6,585 nucleotides of DNA from JBEIJQ01 sp040380145 (GTDB taxonomy: Bacteria > Bacteroidota > Bacteroidia > Chitinophagales > Saprospiraceae), in the NCBI GenBank assembly GCA_040380145.1, contig JBEIJQ010000164.1:1-6585 (forward strand), in the 5' to 3' direction. Positions within the stretch are counted from its first letter, which is position 1; each line of letters opens with the position of its first letter. Below the pieces are notes generated by a model. The model ran no database searches, was not told where the DNA came from, and worked only from the letters and a program-made list of their open reading frames with translations. This document shows positions 5,516 through 6,585 of this stretch, piece after piece. Position numbers and translations under genes: made by a program.

Positions 5516-6585
5516 ATGAGAAAAAATTTATTGGCGGCATTGTTTCTGATGCTGGGAGCCCTGTCCCTTTGGGCGCAGTCTTCCCACGGGTCTCCCTCCA
5601 CGGGACGGGAAGGCTGGTACGAGAACAAGGGCCAGATCAAGCAAACGGACGGCCGTGCCGCCCCGTATGTGAGCCACTCCCTGGAGCGAGGCAACACCAA
5701 GATCTTCCTGCTCAAGCCCGCGGGCATTGCCTATCAGTTTGAGCGCGCCCACTACCCGGAAGGCTACAAGGCGCTCATGGCCGAAAAGCACCTCGATCCC
5801 GAGCAGATGAAGCAGCGGGACGAACTGTCCAAGCTGGTGCGGCTCGAGACCTACCGGATGGACATGTACCTCGAGGGCGCGAACCCATCGCCCCAGATCG
5901 AGGCCACGGGCAAAAGCGCGGATTATGTGCAGTACTACAACCACAATGTGCTGGACGTGCACCACTACGAAAAGGTGGTGTACCGCGATGTCTATCCCCA
6001 CATCGACTGGGTGATCTACACCACCGAGGAAGGCATGAAGTACGATTTTGTAGTGCGCCCCGGCGGCAACCCTGGCGACATCCGCATCCGCTTCAAGGAC
6101 CAAGAGGAACTTTCCGTGAACGCAGCGGGCGAGCTGGTGCACGGCAACCGAATGGGCAAATTCACCGAGCAGCGCCCCGTGAGCTTCCAGGGCAACAAAC
6201 AGATCGCCTCCTCCTTTGTGCTGGAAGGAAATGTACTGCGTTTCCAAGTGGGCAGCTACGACCGCTCGGCCACGCTGGTGATAGACCCCGATAGAGCGTG
6301 GGGTACCTACTATGGCGGAGCATCAGGCGATTATGGCCTTTCCTGCGCGACGGACGCTTCGGGGAATGTTTATTTGGCAGGTTATACCATTTCCTCCACC
6401 GGCATCGCCTCGGGCGGCCACCAGAATACCTTCGGTGGTGGTTCCTACGATGCCTTTTTGGTAAAATTCAATGCTGCCGGGGTACGCCAATGGGGTACCT
6501 ACTATGGTGGAACAATGAACGATTATAGCTATTCCTGCGCGGTAGACGCTTCGGGCAATGTTTATTTGGCGGGTAATACCTACTC
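5516..6585 (+). CDS. Large exported SBBP-repeat (beta-propeller-type) protein with DUF7948-like N-terminal domain; 3' end cut by window edge
   Basis: Open from ATG 5516 to the window end, 356 residues visible. Residues 1-20 (MRKNLLAALFLMLGALSLWA) are a signal peptide with likely cleavage before Gln21. The region about 33-258 matches the N-terminal domain that precedes SBBP repeats in many Bacteroidota surface proteins: it opens with GWYENKGQI, contains GMKYDFVVRPGGNPGDIRIRF (173-193) and EQRPVSFQ, and ends with LVIDP (254-258). SBBP repeats (PF06739) start at Trp262: WGTYYGG, DASGNVYLAG, GGGSYDAFLVKFNAAG, then Trp326 begins the next copy, a period of 64 residues. Such proteins are usually very long, end in PKD or other adhesin-like domains plus a T9SS sorting domain, and are secreted or surface-attached; none of that is visible here and it is expected only from the family. 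No exact role is known. The start codon is clear from the signal peptide; no Shine-Dalgarno is seen. Confidence 0.9.
   Translation, partial: MRKNLLAALFLMLGALSLWAQSSHGSPSTGREGWYENKGQIKQTDGRAAPYVSHSLERGNTKIFLLKPAGIAYQFERAHYPEGYKALMAEKHLDPEQMKQRDELSKLVRLETYRMDMYLEGANPSPQIEATGKSADYVQYYNHNVLDVHHYEKVVYRDVYPHIDWVIYTTEEGMKYDFVVRPGGNPGDIRIRFKDQEELSVNAAGELVHGNRMGKFTEQRPVSFQGNKQIASSFVLEGNVLRFQVGSYDRSATLVIDPDRAWGTYYGGASGDYGLSCATDASGNVYLAGYTISSTGIASGGHQNTFGGGSYDAFLVKFNAAGVRQWGTYYGGTMNDYSYSCAVDASGNVYLAGNTY
6299..6490 (+). repeat. SBBP repeat unit 1 (192 bases, 64 codons)
   Basis: Runs from the TGG of Trp262 to the codon before Trp326. It encodes WGTYYGG, then DASGNVYLAG, then FGGGSYDAFLVKFNAAG, matching the SBBP (beta-propeller) repeat consensus. 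The next unit repeats it with strong similarity at DNA level. Confidence 0.8.
6491..6585 (+). repeat. SBBP repeat unit 2, truncated by window edge
   Basis: The second copy begins at the TGG of Trp326, exactly 192 bases after the first. Its first 16 bases (TGGGGTACCTACTATG plus one more G) are identical to unit 1, as are TCCTGCGCG and AATGTTTATTTGGC further on, so the copies are similar at synonymous positions too. Confidence 0.8.

Overview
The window looks like a GC-rich member of the Bacteroidota, possibly Saprospiria-like, although the genus cannot be fixed from sequence alone. Three things point there: a type IX secretion (T9SS) C-terminal sorting domain on an exported hydrolase (plus the start of one on its neighbour), a large exported protein with an N-terminal DUF7948-like domain and SBBP repeats, and near-absence of Shine-Dalgarno sites together with Bacteroidota-type -7 boxes (TAnnTTTG).

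Minus strand, positions 4004 down to 1: three co-oriented genes with short gaps (58 and 26 bases). The first is a sodium:solute symporter strikingly like the animal high-affinity choline transporter CHT1/SLC5A7. It is followed by two tandem paralogous secreted alpha/beta-hydrolases with signal peptides and T9SS sorting domains; the second runs off the left edge of the window. A good TAnnTTTG box sits in front of the first hydrolase, so the hydrolase pair may have its own promoter as well as read-through from the transporter.

Plus strand, 4091-4951: a DUF1295 / steroid 5-alpha-reductase-like membrane protein, divergent from the transporter and preceded by its own TAnnTTTG box. Then comes a 564-base AT-rich intergenic stretch with no convincing gene. 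It contains a perfect 12-base palindrome (GCACAATTGTGC) about 110 bases ahead of the next gene. From 5516 to the right edge runs the N-terminal part of a large SBBP-repeat surface or secreted protein, with one full and one partial 64-residue repeat visible.

The most interesting reading is functional. A CHT1-like transporter, with all four aromatic residues recalled as forming the choline cage, is next to two secreted serine esterases. Together they could form a choline-ester (or related quaternary-amine ester) scavenging unit: extracellular hydrolysis followed by Na+-driven uptake, a bacterial parallel to the acetylcholinesterase/CHT1 pair at the synapse. The transporter assignment is well supported by motif conservation; the esterase substrate is inference only.
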